Positions 1 to 9,523 are shown, counted from the first letter of the stretch. The stretch: 64,000 bases of DNA from Thermus caldifontis (GCF_003336745.1 NZ_QGMX01000001.1:124001-188000), one strand, 5' to 3'. Program-made: numbers and translations. The notes: a model not told the origin generated them from the letters alone.

Positions 1-1199
1 GCCTGGTGATCCGCACCCCCATCGGCACCATCGTGCACACCGGGGACTTCAAGCTGGACGCCACCCCCATAGACGGAAAGGTTTCCCACCTGGCCAAGGT
101 GGCCCAGGCGGGCGCCGAGGGGGTCTTGCTCCTCATCGCCGACTCCACCAACGCCGAACGCCCCGGCTACACCCCCAGCGAAATGGAGATCGCCAAGGAG
201 CTGGACCGGGTCATCGGCCGGGCCCCGGGTAGGGTCTTCGTCACCACCTTCGCCAGCCACATCCACCGCATCCAGGCGGTGATCTGGGCAGCGGAGAAGT
301 ACGGGCGCAAGGTGGCCATGGAAGGGCGGAGCATGGTGCGCTTTAGCCGCATCGCCATGGAGCTGGGCTACCTGAAGGTGAAGGACCGCCTGTACACCCT
401 CGAGGAGGTGAAGGACCTCCCCGACCACCAGGTGCTGATCCTGGCCACGGGAAGCCAGGGGCAGCCCATGTCCGTCCTCCACCGCCTGGCCTTTGAGGGC
501 CACGCCAAGATGGCCATCAAACCCGGGGACACGGTGATCCTCTCCAGTAGCCCCATCCCTGGCAACGAGGAGGCGGTGAACCGGGTCATCAACCGCCTCT
601 ACGCCCTAGGGGCCTACGTCCTCTACCCTCCCACCTACAAGGTCCATGCCTCCGGCCACGCCTCCCAGGAGGAGCTCAAGCTCATCCTGAACCTCACCAC
701 CCCCCGTTTCTTCATGCCCTGGCACGGGGAGGTGCGCCACCAAACCAACTTCAAGTGGTTGGCGGAGTCCATGAGCCGCCCCCCGGAAAAAACCCTCATC
801 GGGGAAAACGGCGCCGTTTACCGCCTTACCCGGGAAACCTTTGAGAAGGTGGGCCAGGTGCCCTCCGGGGTGCTCTACGTGGACGGCCTGGGGGTGGGGG
901 ACATCACCGAGGAGATCCTGGCCGACCGCCAACACATGGCCGAGGAGGGGATCGTGGTCATCACCGCCTTGGCAGCCCACGACCCCGTGGTGGAGGTGGT
1001 GTCCCGGGGCTTCGTCAAGGCTGGGGAAAGGCTTTTGGGCGAGGTGAAGCGCATGGCCCTCGAGGCCCTGCAAAACGGGGTGCGGGAGAAAAAGTCCTTG
1101 GAGCGCATCCGCGACGACATCTATTACCCGGTTAAAAAGTTCTTGAAAAAGGCCACGGGCCGCGATCCCGTAATCCTGCCCGTGGTGATTGAGGGGTAA
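1..1199 (+). CDS. rnj: Ribonuclease J, C-terminal ~399 residues (5' end outside window)
   Basis: Ribonuclease of the metallo-beta-lactamase/beta-CASP family that degrades and processes RNA in the cytoplasm. The reading frame is already open at base 3, so the gene begins upstream and the HxHxDH metal motif is not in the window; the family is about 550-575 residues. Visible are GDFKLD and SDSTNAE of the lactamase fold, the beta-CASP stretch ATGSQGQPMSVLHRLA, and the C-terminal metal/RNA motifs SGHASQEEL and MPWHGE, followed by the RNase J-specific C-terminal domain. The GTG at 6 is internal, not a start. It ends 3 bases before a universal stress protein gene, so the two are probably co-transcribed. 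Confidence 0.93.
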   Translation, partial: LVIRTPIGTIVHTGDFKLDATPIDGKVSHLAKVAQAGAEGVLLLIADSTNAERPGYTPSEMEIAKELDRVIGRAPGRVFVTTFASHIHRIQAVIWAAEKYGRKVAMEGRSMVRFSRIAMELGYLKVKDRLYTLEEVKDLPDHQVLILATGSQGQPMSVLHRLAFEGHAKMAIKPGDTVILSSSPIPGNEEAVNRVINRLYALGAYVLYPPTYKVHASGHASQEELKLILNLTTPRFFMPWHGEVRHQTNFKWLAESMSRPPEKTLIGENGAVYRLTRETFEKVGQVPSGVLYVDGLGVGDITEEILADRQHMAEEGIVVITALAAHDPVVEVVSRGFVKAGERLLGEVKRMALEALQNGVREKKSLERIRDDIYYPVKKFLKKATGRDPVILPVVIEG

Positions 1200-1202
1200 A
1201 GC

Positions 1203-1664
1203 ATGTACCAAAGCCTCCTCCTTCCCACCGATGGAAGCCCGGCAGCGGAAGCTGGGGTGAGGGAGGGCCTCCGCCTGGCCAAGGCCCTGGCGGCCCGGGT
1301 GGCCTTTCTCTACGCCCTCGAGCCCCTGGGGCCCAGGCTCCTCCTCGGCCCCGAGACCCTTCCCTACTACCAGGCCCTGGTGGAGGACCTGCGCCAGGAG
1401 GGCTTGGCCGCCCTGGACCGGGCCACCCGCATGGCGGAAAAGATGAGGGTGGGCTTTGAAGCCCATATCCTGGAGGGGCGGGCGGCGGAGGTGATCCTAA
1501 AGGAGGCCATGAAGCACGACCTCGTGGTCATGGCCACCCATGGGCGCACGGGTTTGGATTCGGTGCTTTTGGGAAGCGTCACCCAGGAGGTGGTCCGCCG
1601 AAGCCCCAAGCCCGTCCTGGTGGTGCCCTACCGCACCAGGGGGAGCCAGGCCGCCAGCAGGTAA
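1203..1664 (+). CDS. Universal stress protein (UspA family)
   Basis: Single Usp domain of 153 residues. The N-terminus MYQSLLLPTDGSPAAEAG is the usual first strand and phosphate loop; the C-terminal ATP-binding segment reads ATHGRTGLDSVLLGSVT, fitting the G-x2-G-x9-G-S/T pattern except that the first Gly is Ala, which is common. Such proteins are small nucleotide-binding cytoplasmic proteins with poorly defined stress roles. It follows RNase J after 3 bases (no promoter seen), so it is likely in the same transcript. The last 37 bases overlap the 3' end of the convergent exchanger gene on the minus strand. Confidence 0.9.
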   Translation: MYQSLLLPTDGSPAAEAGVREGLRLAKALAARVAFLYALEPLGPRLLLGPETLPYYQALVEDLRQEGLAALDRATRMAEKMRVGFEAHILEGRAAEVILKEAMKHDLVVMATHGRTGLDSVLLGSVTQEVVRRSPKPVLVVPYRTRGSQAASR

Positions 1665-2593
1665 AGGGCCAGGATGGCCCAGGAATCGAAGGCCAGAACC
1701 CATAGCTTCCTGAGGCTCTGGTACATGAGCCCGGTGAGCACCGTTCCCGCCATGCCCAGGAGGACCAGGACGCTCTGGAGGTGGCTTCCCCCCAGCTGGG
1801 AAAGAAGGGGGCCAGGGGTTAGGAGATCCGCATAGGAGAGGAGAAAGGTGTTGAACATGACGCTCCCCAGCACGTTGCCCAAGGCTAGGTCCACAGCCCC
1901 CAGGCGGGCGGCGGCCAGGGTCACGGTGGCCTCGGGTAAGGTGGTGACCAGGCCCACCAAAAAGGTGCCCACCCAGGCCTGGCCCAGCCCTGTGGTTTGG
2001 GCCAGGGCCTCGGCCAAACCCGGCAGTACCACCGCCGCCCCCACCAATACCCCTGCCCCTAGCAGGTAACGGCCGAGGGCCTTCGGTAAAGGGATATGGG
2101 CATAGGCTTCCTCCTCGAGGACCTCGTCGTGGGGAAAACGCCTGGCGTAACGGAAGGAAAGCCAAAGGGCAAAAAGGTAAAGGGGGAATAGCGCCAGAGC
2201 AAACCCCCCTATCCGCCCCAGGCCCCGCTCCGCCAAAAGGCCTAGCCCCACCACCGCCAGAAGTAGAACGATGAGTCCTAGGCTTAACCCATGCCTTTGG
2301 CTGGCCCGGGCGGTGAGGGGACGGGGGTGAACGGCATCCAGCACGGTGAGGAGCAAGAAGTTCACCATGCTGGCTCCCAAAAGGTTCCCCACGGCGATCT
2401 CGGGGAGGCCCTGAAGGGCCGCGCTGGTCACGTTGAAAAGCTCCGGCAAGCTGGTGGTGATGCCCACCAGAAAAAGGCCCATGAAGGTGCGGCCAAGCCC
2501 CGTTTTCTCCGCCAGGACGTCCCCGTAGAAGGCCACCTGCCGCCCGGCCAGCAGGATGACCGCCGCCACCGCCAAGAAGGCGATCCAGGTCAT
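1628..2593 (-). CDS. Sodium/calcium exchanger family (CaCA) membrane protein
   Basis: Inner-membrane cation antiporter of 321 residues, the usual size for bacterial YrbG-like exchangers. Two inverted halves each carry an alpha-repeat signature: TSLPELFNVTSAALQG with GNLLGASMVN in the first half, and TTLPEATVTLAAARLG with GNVLGSVMFN in the second; the conserved acidic residue (E in LPE) is present in both. About ten hydrophobic segments are visible. Its ATG overlaps the stop of the CBS-domain gene by 4 bases, which itself overlaps the P-type ATPase in the same way, so the three form one translationally coupled operon. Calcium is the likely but unproven ion. Confidence 0.9.
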   Translation of the reverse strand: MTWIAFLAVAAVILLAGRQVAFYGDVLAEKTGLGRTFMGLFLVGITTSLPELFNVTSAALQGLPEIAVGNLLGASMVNFLLLTVLDAVHPRPLTARASQRHGLSLGLIVLLLAVVGLGLLAERGLGRIGGFALALFPLYLFALWLSFRYARRFPHDEVLEEEAYAHIPLPKALGRYLLGAGVLVGAAVVLPGLAEALAQTTGLGQAWVGTFLVGLVTTLPEATVTLAAARLGAVDLALGNVLGSVMFNTFLLSYADLLTPGPLLSQLGGSHLQSVLVLLGMAGTVLTGLMYQSLRKLWVLAFDSWAILALYLLAAWLPLVR

Positions 2594-3039
2594 AGCCGGG
2601 GCTGGAGTAGGCGAAGCAGGTCAAACCGGGTGATGATCCCCATGGGTTTCCCCTCTCCATCCACCACGGGAACGTGGTTGATATCGTAGGCCAACATGAG
2701 GTCCAGAACGCGGGAAAGGGGTTCCTCCGGCCCCACGGCGTGCACCGGGCTGGTCATGATCTCCTCCACCCGGGTGCGCCTGGCCTCGGCCAAGACCTCC
2801 TCCAACCCGTCGGCCCCCATAAAGCGGCCCAAGAGCATGGGAGCCCGGAAGGTGGAAAAGGGCACACCCCGTTCCTTCAGGAAATCGCTTTCGGTCACGA
2901 TGCCTATCAGGCGCCCCTCTTTGTCCACCACCAGGACGCTCCCAATGCCTTTTCCCAGCATCAGCCGGGCCACCTCCACCAGAGAAGTTTCGGGATGCGC
3001 GGTTACCACAGGACTGGTCATGGCGTCTTTGGCCTTCAT
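2590..3039 (-). CDS. Two-CBS-domain protein
   Basis: 149 residues made of a tandem CBS pair: first module from MKAKDAMTSPVVTAHPETSL to GRLIGIVTESDFL, second from VEEIMTSPVHAVGPEEPL to GKPMGIITRFDLL. Such stand-alone modules bind adenine nucleotides or similar ligands and act as regulators of transporters or enzymes. Here the gene lies between a cation P-type ATPase (4-base overlap upstream) and a CaCA exchanger (4-base overlap downstream), so inference points to nucleotide-dependent control of one or both transporters. No fused catalytic domain is present. Confidence 0.9.
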   Translation of the reverse strand: MKAKDAMTSPVVTAHPETSLVEVARLMLGKGIGSVLVVDKEGRLIGIVTESDFLKERGVPFSTFRAPMLLGRFMGADGLEEVLAEARRTRVEEIMTSPVHAVGPEEPLSRVLDLMLAYDINHVPVVDGEGKPMGIITRFDLLRLLQPRL

Positions 3040-5477
3040 CGCCTAGCCTCCTTTTGCCACACTAACCGGTCTACCCCCTCTGCCATAAGCCAGGCCAAAA
3101 GGGCCAGGCTCAACACCAATCCCCAGGTCCACGCCGGCACCAAAACGGCCTCCAACACCCCAGGGGCCAGGGTACCAAGGCCCATCTGGATGAGGATACC
3201 CAAGGCCACTGCCCCGTGTAGGTAGGGATTGGGAAGGGGCATGTGGTGGGTATGCCTGGCAGCATACGCAAAGAAGAGCTGGCCCAGGGTCATGAAGTGG
3301 AAGGTGGCGGTGCGGGCCACCTCCATAACCTCCCCCTGGACCCCAGCGCGGCCCATCCACCCGGGAAGCCCGGCCAGGATGCCCAGGGCGAAGACGGCCT
3401 TGACGCTTCCCGTAAGCAAGATAAACCTCCAAGAAGGCGCATCCAGAAGGGGGCTTTCCTTAGGCCTGGGTGGTCGGTCTAGGACCCCAGGGTTGCGGTC
3501 CAAAGCCAGGGCCAGGGCCGGTAGGCCATCGGTGACCAGGTTGATCCAAAGAATCTGCACTGCAGTGAGGGGAAGGAGCAGATGTCCAGCCTCGTCCCTC
3601 AAGTTTAAAAGGGCAGCAAATACCATTCCAAAGGTCACCACCAAGACCTCGGAAAGGTTGGTGGAAAAGAGGAAGCGGATGAACTTCTGAATGTTCTCAT
3701 AGATGCTCCGCCCCTCCTCAATGGCCGCCACGATGGTGGCGAAGTTATCGTCCATCAGGACCAGATCCGCCACTTCCCGGGAGACGTCCGAGCCCCGTTG
3801 GCCCATGGCCACCCCCACATCGGCCCGCTTGAGGGCCGGGGCATCGTTCACCCCATCCCCGGTCATGGCCACCACCTCCCCCGCTTTTTGAAAAGCTTCT
3901 ACTATGCGGAGCTTATCCTCAGGCTTGACCCTGGCGAAGACATCCACCTCTAGAAGCTCTTCGTCGGAGAGTTCCCCGATCTCGTCCCCGGTGACCACCA
4001 CTTCCGCAGGAATGCCCACCTGGCGGGCGATCGCCAAGGCGGTGGCCGGGTGATCCCCGGTGACCATCACCACCCGAACCCCTGCCTTCAACACCCTGGC
4101 CACCGCCTCCGGTACCTCCGGGCGGGGCGGGTCCAGGAGAAGGACGAAGCCCAGGAAGCTTAACCCTTCCTCCCGCTCCCCCTCGCCATGGGCCAGGGCC
4201 AGGACCCGGAAGCCACGTTGCGCATGGGCCTCCGCCTCCTCCAAGAGGGAAGCCTTTTCCTCTTCGCCTGCGGCGAGGCGGGGGATAATGGCCTCGGGGG
4301 CCCCTTTCAGGAAGCTACCCTTGGGCGTGGTCACCCGCATGTACTTCCAGGCGCTGTCAAAGGGCCGTTCGGAAAGCCTGGGGTGTTCTTGGCGTACCCG
4401 CTTTATATCCAGGCGTTCGGCCGCATACCGCAAAAGGCCCAGTTCCAAGGGGTCGCCCGCTCCCGTTTCCAAATCGGCGTCGTTGCAGAGGGCCATGGCC
4501 AGAAGGGCCCCTTGGGGGTCCGGCCCCACCACCCGCTGCACCTCCATGCGGTTCTCCGTGAGGGTACCGGTCTTATCGGTGGCGATCAGGGTGACGCTCC
4601 CCAAGGCCTCCACCGCCGCAAGGCGGCGCACCACCGCCTTGCGCCGGGCCATGCGCTCCACCCCCAGGGCCAAGGCCAGGGTAAGCACGGCAGGAAGACC
4701 CTCCGGCACCGCCGCCACCGCTAAGGCTACGGCGAAGAGGAACACCTGGGCGGAAAAGCCTTCCACCAGAAAACCCAAGGCCACCAGCCCTGCGGCAAGG
4801 ACCACCACCCAACGGGCCACCCTATGGCCAAAGGCCTCGAGGCGCCGCTCCAACGGTGTTTTTTCCTCCTCCATCTCCGCAAGAAGCCCGGCGATGCGGC
4901 CCATGGCGCTTCTTAGGCCGGTGCGGGTCACCTGCAAAAGGGCCCTGCCCCGCACCAGAAGGGTGCCGGAAAAGACCTCTTCCCCCTCTCCCTTTTCCAC
5001 GGGCACGCTTTCCCCGGTGAGGACGCTTTCGTCCACCATGACCCCACTGGCCTCGAGGAGCACCCCATCTGCGGGAACACGATCCCCCGCCTCCAGGCGC
5101 ACCACATCCGCCGGGACCAGGTCCCGGCTGGGAAGGCGCTGAAAACGCCCATCCCTGAGCACCCAGACCAAGGGTTCCGCCAAGGCTTTCAGGCGCCTTA
5201 AGGCCTCCTCTGAGCGCTTCTCCTGAAGAGTGCCCAAGGTGGCGTTCAAAAGGAGGATGGCCAGGATGGCCAAGGATTCCAGGGGAAGCCCATGGGCTCC
5301 CTCAAAGACCCAAAGACCCAGGTCCACCACCAAGGCGAAGAGGAGGATGTAGATGAGAGGGCTCTGAAACTGGCGCAGGAACTTCCGCCAAAGGGACTCA
5401 GGCGGCCTTTCGGGAAGGGCATTGGCACCGTATTCCGCCAAGCGTTTCCTTGCCTCCGGTGAGGTAAGTCCCTGCAT
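3036..5477 (-). CDS. Cation-transporting P-type ATPase, calcium-type (P2)
   Basis: ATP-driven cation pump of the inner membrane, 813 residues. In order: N-terminal cation ATPase segment; TGES of the actuator domain at about 154-157; PEGLP in membrane helix 4 at about 258-262, the form found in SERCA/PMCA-type calcium pumps; phosphorylation motif DKTGTLT at about 301; hinge TGDGVNDAPALKRADVGVAMG; then the C-terminal membrane helices. An open frame extends 65 codons upstream, but it would run into the divergent thioredoxin-like gene. The ATG at 5477 has a TATCAT -10 box (5484-5489) 6 bases before it, so a leaderless start is chosen. First gene of the ATPase-CBS-exchanger operon. Confidence 0.92.
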   Translation of the reverse strand: MQGLTSPEARKRLAEYGANALPERPPESLWRKFLRQFQSPLIYILLFALVVDLGLWVFEGAHGLPLESLAILAILLLNATLGTLQEKRSEEALRRLKALAEPLVWVLRDGRFQRLPSRDLVPADVVRLEAGDRVPADGVLLEASGVMVDESVLTGESVPVEKGEGEEVFSGTLLVRGRALLQVTRTGLRSAMGRIAGLLAEMEEEKTPLERRLEAFGHRVARWVVVLAAGLVALGFLVEGFSAQVFLFAVALAVAAVPEGLPAVLTLALALGVERMARRKAVVRRLAAVEALGSVTLIATDKTGTLTENRMEVQRVVGPDPQGALLAMALCNDADLETGAGDPLELGLLRYAAERLDIKRVRQEHPRLSERPFDSAWKYMRVTTPKGSFLKGAPEAIIPRLAAGEEEKASLLEEAEAHAQRGFRVLALAHGEGEREEGLSFLGFVLLLDPPRPEVPEAVARVLKAGVRVVMVTGDHPATALAIARQVGIPAEVVVTGDEIGELSDEELLEVDVFARVKPEDKLRIVEAFQKAGEVVAMTGDGVNDAPALKRADVGVAMGQRGSDVSREVADLVLMDDNFATIVAAIEEGRSIYENIQKFIRFLFSTNLSEVLVVTFGMVFAALLNLRDEAGHLLLPLTAVQILWINLVTDGLPALALALDRNPGVLDRPPRPKESPLLDAPSWRFILLTGSVKAVFALGILAGLPGWMGRAGVQGEVMEVARTATFHFMTLGQLFFAYAARHTHHMPLPNPYLHGAVALGILIQMGLGTLAPGVLEAVLVPAWTWGLVLSLALLAWLMAEGVDRLVWQKEARR

Positions 5478-5483
5478 GGGAGC

Positions 5484-5489
5484 ATGATA
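5484..5489 (-). promoter_or_regulatory. -10 box for the P-type ATPase operon (leaderless type)
   Basis: TATCAT on the minus strand, 6 bases upstream of the ATG at 5477. This fits the TANNNT box of leaderless genes and gives a transcription start at or next to the A of the start codon. No Shine-Dalgarno sequence is present. Confidence 0.6.
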
Positions 5490-5532
5490 CAAAGTGCCCG
5501 CGGGCCTATTGTCCTGGGGAGGTGGGACCGGG

Positions 5533-5538
5533 TAGGAT
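5533..5538 (+). promoter_or_regulatory. -10 box for the thioredoxin-fold gene (leaderless type)
   Basis: TAGGAT lies 6 bases before the ATG at 5545. With the TATCAT box on the other strand, the 67-bp gap 5478-5544 holds two divergent, leaderless-type promoters. Confidence 0.55.
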
Positions 5539-5544
5539 AACGCC

Positions 5545-6111
5545 ATGTTGCAGTACCCTGAGCTACCCTTAGAAAGCCCCCTGATCGACGCCGAACTTCC
5601 CGACCCCAGGGGGGGACGGTACCGGCTTTCCCAGTTCCAGGAGCCCTTCTTGGCGGTGATCTTCATGTGCAACCACTGCCCCTACGTGAAGGGTTCCATC
5701 AAGGAGATCGTGGCCCTGGCGGAGAAGTACCGGGGCCAGGTGGCCTTCGTGGGCATCAACCCCAACGACTACCAGCGTTACCCCGACGACGCCCCGGACA
5801 AGATGGTGGAGTTCGCCAAGGAGCACGGCATCTTCTTCCCTTATCTCCTGGACGAAACCCAGGAGGTGGCCAAGGCCTACAAGGCCTTGCGCACCCCCGA
5901 GGTCTTCCTCTTTGACCAAAACCGCCTTCTCCGCTACCATGGCCGGGTCAACGACAACCCCAAGTTCCCCGACCAGGTGCAAAGCCACGATCTGGAGGCG
6001 GCCATAGAGGCCTTGCTCAGGGGTGAAGAACCCCCCCTTAAGGAGGCCCCCGCCCTGGGGTGCACCATCAAGTGGCGGCCCGGCAACGAACCTGAGGTAA
6101 AAATCGGCTAG
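5545..6111 (+). CDS. Thioredoxin-family protein (AhpC/TSA-like, redoxin)
   Basis: 188-residue cytoplasmic protein with a thioredoxin fold; no signal peptide. The active site reads [12 protein letters not shown] near residues 36-45, a CxxC pair of the type seen in a widely distributed subfamily of thioredoxin-like proteins. Further landmarks are [17 protein letters not shown] and [27 protein letters not shown], where TPEVFLFD includes the cis-proline region. Probably a thiol-disulphide or peroxide-reducing enzyme; the substrate is unknown. Start at ATG 5545 is supported by the TAGGAT box 6 bases upstream. It stands alone, divergent from the cation operon. Confidence 0.85.
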   Translation: MLQYPELPLESPLIDAELPDPRGGRYRLSQFQEPFLAVIFMCNHCPYVKGSIKEIVALAEKYRGQVAFVGINPNDYQRYPDDAPDKMVEFAKEHGIFFPYLLDETQEVAKAYKALRTPEVFLFDQNRLLRYHGRVNDNPKFPDQVQSHDLEAAIEALLRGEEPPLKEAPALGCTIKWRPGNEPEVKIG

Positions 6112-6175
6112 CCAAGGCCCTGCCGCCAGGTACGATGGACGGGTTACCTGCCCTAGGGGCAGGCAGGAGGTAGGG

Positions 6176-7108
6176 ATGCGCGTGCTGGTAACGGGTGGAG
6201 CGGGGTTTATCGGAAGCCATATCGTGGAAAGCCTTTTGCAGGAAGGCATAGAGCTGGCCGTCCTTGACAATCTCTCCACGGGTAAGCGGGAACATGTGCC
6301 CAAAGGGGTCTACTTCTACAAGGTGGACCTCAGGGACCGGGAGGGGCTGGAACGGGTCTTCCGGGAGTTCCGCCCCACCCACGTCTCCCACCAGGCAGCC
6401 CAGGCCTCGGTGAAGGTGAGCGTGGATAACCCGCTTCTGGACTTTGAGGTGAACCTCCTGGGAGGCCTCAACCTCCTCGAGGCCATGCGCAAGTGGGGAA
6501 CGGAAAAAATCGTGTTCGCCTCCACGGGCGGGGCCATCTACGGGGAGGTGCCGGAGGGGGAAGAGGCCGAGGAAACCTGGCCCCCCAAACCCAAAAGCCC
6601 CTATGCCGCCAGCAAGGCGGGCTTTGAGCACTACCTTTCCGCCTACGGGCAGAACTACGGGCTCAAGTGGGTTTCCCTGCGCTACGCCAACGTCTATGGC
6701 CCCCGGCAAGACCCCCACGGGGAGGCTGGGGTGGTGGCCATCTTCTCGGAAAGGGTGCTCAAAGGGGAGCCGGTAACCCTCTACGCCCGGAAGACCCCGG
6801 GGGACGAGGGATGCGTGCGGGACTACATCTATGTGGGGGATGTGGTGCAGGCCCACAACCTGGCCCTAAAGGGCCTGGAGGGGGTCTACAACGTGGGGAC
6901 CGGGGAAGGGCACACCACCTTGGAGGTCCTAAAGGCCGTGGCCCTGGCCGCCGGGCGGACCCCCCAGGTCAATCCTGCCCCCCCGCGCCCAGGGGACCTG
7001 GAACGAAGCGTCCTCTCCCCCCACAAGCTCATGGCCCATGGATGGCGCCCCCAGGTGAGCTTTGCCGAAGGCATCCGGCTCACCGTGGAATACTTCCGAG
7101 GCCGTTGA
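6176..7108 (+). CDS. galE: NAD-dependent epimerase, UDP-glucose 4-epimerase type
   Basis: 310-residue extended short-chain dehydrogenase/reductase. N-terminal NAD-binding motif [11 protein letters not shown], then DNLSTG, and catalytic YAASK in the segment [14 protein letters not shown] preceded by the Ser/Thr region [10 protein letters not shown]. The C-terminal motif [13 protein letters not shown] and a final DLERSVLSP are typical of GalE-like sugar-nucleotide epimerases. It interconverts UDP-glucose and UDP-galactose or a related pair for glycan synthesis; substrate specificity cannot be read from sequence. A strong Shine-Dalgarno AGGAGGTAGGG precedes ATG 6176, and a TACGAT box sits at 6131-6136. 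Confidence 0.88.
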   Translation: MRVLVTGGAGFIGSHIVESLLQEGIELAVLDNLSTGKREHVPKGVYFYKVDLRDREGLERVFREFRPTHVSHQAAQASVKVSVDNPLLDFEVNLLGGLNLLEAMRKWGTEKIVFASTGGAIYGEVPEGEEAEETWPPKPKSPYAASKAGFEHYLSAYGQNYGLKWVSLRYANVYGPRQDPHGEAGVVAIFSERVLKGEPVTLYARKTPGDEGCVRDYIYVGDVVQAHNLALKGLEGVYNVGTGEGHTTLEVLKAVALAAGRTPQVNPAPPRPGDLERSVLSPHKLMAHGWRPQVSFAEGIRLTVEYFRGR

Positions 7109-7110
7109 CA
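7105..7110 (+). promoter_or_regulatory. Perfect -35 hexamer TTGACA before the TDT transporter
   Basis: TTGACA spans the stop codon of the epimerase gene. The best -10 candidates (TATCTC at 7124-7129) are at a short spacing, so the promoter is only a candidate. It would drive the transporter starting at 7141. Confidence 0.35.
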
Positions 7111-7140
7111 TACCCCCTACCCCTATCTCAAGATGGGGGC

Positions 7141-8184
7141 ATGAGCGTCCGCTTTTTTCATCCCGCCTGGTTCGCCATGGTCATGGGGAGTAGCGGGGTC
7201 GCCGTGGTCCTGAAGCGCTTTGGCCTCGAGGACCTGGCCCAGCTGGCCTATGGCCTTACCGCCCTGCTCTTTTTGGCCAGCCTTGGCCTTTTCCTGGCCA
7301 AGCTCCTGGCCCACGCCCCGGCAGTCTGGCGGGAGCTCCACCACCCCCTCCTCTCCCAGCTCTACGCCACCTTCCCCTTAGCCTTCTTGCTCTTCGGCCT
7401 AGCCAGCCACCAGGTGGTGGGCTGGATAGGTTTGGCCCTGGGGCTCTTCGTGGTCGGTGCACCGCTGGTCCTCCTTTTGAACCTGGTGGTGACCTATATG
7501 ATCGTCACCCGGCTGCGCCTTCCCCTCGAGGCCGCCAACGGCACCTGGTTCATACCCCCGGTTTCCGCCATCGTGGTGCCGCTGGTGGGGGGTCCTCTCC
7601 TCCCCCTGTTGGGCCGGGAGGCCTTCTATGGGATGCTGGCGTTTTTGGGGCTAGGCTTCCTGCTCTTCCTCCTGGTGGGGGCCATGCTCCTTTCCCGCCT
7701 CTACGCCCACGACCGCCCCGCCCCGGAAATGGTGCCCAGCCTCTTCGTGGGCCTTGCCCCGGTGGGCGTGGGGATTCTGGCGCCCCTTTCCCTGTTTAAA
7801 GGGGCCCAGCAAGCAGGGCTTTACGCCGGGAGCCTCGAGGGCTTCTACCTCCTGGGGGCCTTCCTTTGGGGATTGGGGGGGTGGTGGTTTGTCCTGGCCC
7901 TAGCCCTCCTGCTGGAAAACCTGGCCATCAAAAAGGTGCGTCTTCCCTTTGCGCCCGGCCTTTGGGCCCTGGTCTTCCCCATGGCCGCCTTCACCCTGGC
8001 TACCCATGCCCTGGCGGACGGCTTGGAAAGCCGATTTTTCAGGGTTATGGCCTGGTTCCTCTTCCTGGGGCTGCAAAGCCTATACCTCCCCCTGCTCCTC
8101 CGCAGCCTGGTGGCCTTCCTCCGCCTGGAGGTGCTAAGGTCCCCGCGCCAACCGGCGCCGGGCCAAGCGCACCCGGGCCCTTAG
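7141..8184 (+). CDS. TDT-family transporter (tellurite-resistance/dicarboxylate, SLAC1-like)
   Basis: Integral membrane protein of 347 residues with about ten hydrophobic helices. The N-terminus [20 protein letters not shown] matches the first helix of the TehA/Mae1/SLAC1 family, and [18 protein letters not shown] is a family-typical pore segment. Members transport malate, sulphite or other small anions, or act as anion channels. ATG 7141 is chosen because the open frame upstream of it is the antisense-free shadow of galE and lacks membrane character. The last 51 bases overlap the convergent lyase gene, an unusually long tail-to-tail overlap. Confidence 0.85.
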   Translation: MSVRFFHPAWFAMVMGSSGVAVVLKRFGLEDLAQLAYGLTALLFLASLGLFLAKLLAHAPAVWRELHHPLLSQLYATFPLAFLLFGLASHQVVGWIGLALGLFVVGAPLVLLLNLVVTYMIVTRLRLPLEAANGTWFIPPVSAIVVPLVGGPLLPLLGREAFYGMLAFLGLGFLLFLLVGAMLLSRLYAHDRPAPEMVPSLFVGLAPVGVGILAPLSLFKGAQQAGLYAGSLEGFYLLGAFLWGLGGWWFVLALALLLENLAIKKVRLPFAPGLWALVFPMAAFTLATHALADGLESRFFRVMAWFLFLGLQSLYLPLLLRSLVAFLRLEVLRSPRQPAPGQAHPGP

Positions 8185-9495
8185 GGCCGCCAGGTCCTTC
8201 CCATCCTCCTTTAGGCGCCTTTGCGCTTCCTTTCGGGCCTCCTCCCTGGCCTTAGGGCCCACCCCTCCCAGAACCTCCCGGCGGGCAAAGAAGGACTCCA
8301 GGCCCATCCAGGCGATAAGTTCCTCCCGCTCCACCCCCAAGCGTTCCGGCCGCACCCCGGGCAGGGTCCCCTGAACCCGGCGGTAAGCCTCCCCCAAGGG
8401 CACGCCCTTCCGCACCAGAAGGTCCACCGCCTCCGAGGCCAGGACCTCGGGGGAGAGTTCCTCCAGGAGGAGGACGGGGTCAAAGCGGCTTTCCTCGAGG
8501 GCCACCCGGGTCAGCTCCACCGCCCCTTCTGCCCGCTCCAAAAGGTCGGCTAAAGGCTCCAATACCCCGGTGGAGTGGTCGTTTAGATCGGTAAAGGGGG
8601 TATTGTGGTTCAAAAAGGCCAGGGTACCCATTCCCCCCAGGAGCTGACCCGCATAGATGCGGGCGTGTTCCAAAACCACGGGATTCCGCTTTTGCGGCAT
8701 AAAGCTGGAGCCCTGGGACACGCTTTCCCCCACCACAAAGGCCCCTCGCTCCGCCCAGAAAAGGAGGTCGGTGAGGAATCGGGAAAGGCTAGCCCCCATT
8801 CCCCCCAAGGCCGCGGCCAGCTCCAGGGCATAATCCCCCGAGGCCACGGCGTCCAAGGTGTTCTCCACGGGTCCGGCGAAACCCAAGAGGGCCGCCAGCC
8901 GCGCCCGGTCCACGGGATAGGGGTTTCCCGCCAGGGCGCTGGCCCCCAAAGGAGAGCGGTCCAGGGTATCCAAAGCCCTTCTTAGGCGGCGGAAATCCCT
9001 CTCCAAAAGCGCCGCTATCCCCAGGAGGTAATGGTCCAAGGTGGAGGGCTGGGCCGGCTGGTGGTGGGTGCGAAGGACCAAGGGCACCCCGGCGTGGGAT
9101 TGCGCCACCTGCAAGACCGCTTCCCTTAGGCGCAGGAAGTCCCCCAGCAAGGCCACCACCTGGTCCCTGAGGTAGGCACGGAAAACGGTGAGGTCCAAAT
9201 CGTTGCGGGAAAGCCCCCGGCGGATGGCCCCCGCCACCTCCTCCCCCCAGTGCTCGGAAAGCTGGGCGTAGATGGAAAAAAACACATCCTCCACCTCCCC
9301 GGTGAAGCTGGGAAGCGGTAGGGTGCGGAGCTCCCTCAAGGCCACCACCGCCTCTCCCGCCTGGGGAATGCCCAGCCGGGAAAGCTCCAGGGCATAGGCG
9401 GTCAGGGCATCAAAGAAATGGGGCACCAGGGCCTCGCGGGCAAAGCGGTATTGGCGGCCCAGAACAAAGCGGCGGTAAACGGCATGCCAACGCAT
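8134..9495 (-). CDS. Argininosuccinate lyase-like enzyme of the fumarase/aspartase superfamily
   Basis: 453 residues. Superfamily motifs are intact: [16 protein letters not shown] (ASL-type SRND), [12 protein letters not shown] (TH-x-Q-x-AQP), and the signature loop [11 protein letters not shown] with the catalytic serine, where ASL normally has MPQKKNP. The N-terminus is shorter than in true ArgH and lacks the usual LWGGRF opening. No arginine genes are nearby. It is therefore called an ASL paralogue of unknown substrate rather than argH. Start at ATG 9495 is supported by TAGGAT (9502-9507) 6 bases upstream. Convergent overlap of 51 bases with the TDT transporter. Confidence 0.8.
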   Translation of the reverse strand: MRWHAVYRRFVLGRQYRFAREALVPHFFDALTAYALELSRLGIPQAGEAVVALRELRTLPLPSFTGEVEDVFFSIYAQLSEHWGEEVAGAIRRGLSRNDLDLTVFRAYLRDQVVALLGDFLRLREAVLQVAQSHAGVPLVLRTHHQPAQPSTLDHYLLGIAALLERDFRRLRRALDTLDRSPLGASALAGNPYPVDRARLAALLGFAGPVENTLDAVASGDYALELAAALGGMGASLSRFLTDLLFWAERGAFVVGESVSQGSSFMPQKRNPVVLEHARIYAGQLLGGMGTLAFLNHNTPFTDLNDHSTGVLEPLADLLERAEGAVELTRVALEESRFDPVLLLEELSPEVLASEAVDLLVRKGVPLGEAYRRVQGTLPGVRPERLGVEREELIAWMGLESFFARREVLGGVGPKAREEARKEAQRRLKEDGKDLAALRARVRLARRRLARGP

Positions 9496-9501
9496 GCTTT
9501 C

Positions 9502-9507
9502 ATCCTA
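9502..9507 (-). promoter_or_regulatory. -10 box for the lyase gene (leaderless type)
   Basis: TAGGAT on the minus strand, 6 bases before ATG 9495; no Shine-Dalgarno sequence between them. Confidence 0.55.
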
Positions 9508-9523
9508 GACCTTGGCAAAGGAC

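Noticed and set aside
606..1466. Long minus-strand open frame of 286 codons opposite RNase J.
   Set aside because: His/Gly/Pro-rich translation typical of antisense frames in GC-rich genes; RNase J on the + strand has all family motifs.
4060..5142. 360-codon + strand frame opposite the P-type ATPase.
   Set aside because: Ser/Thr/Arg-rich shadow; the ATPase motifs are all on the minus strand.
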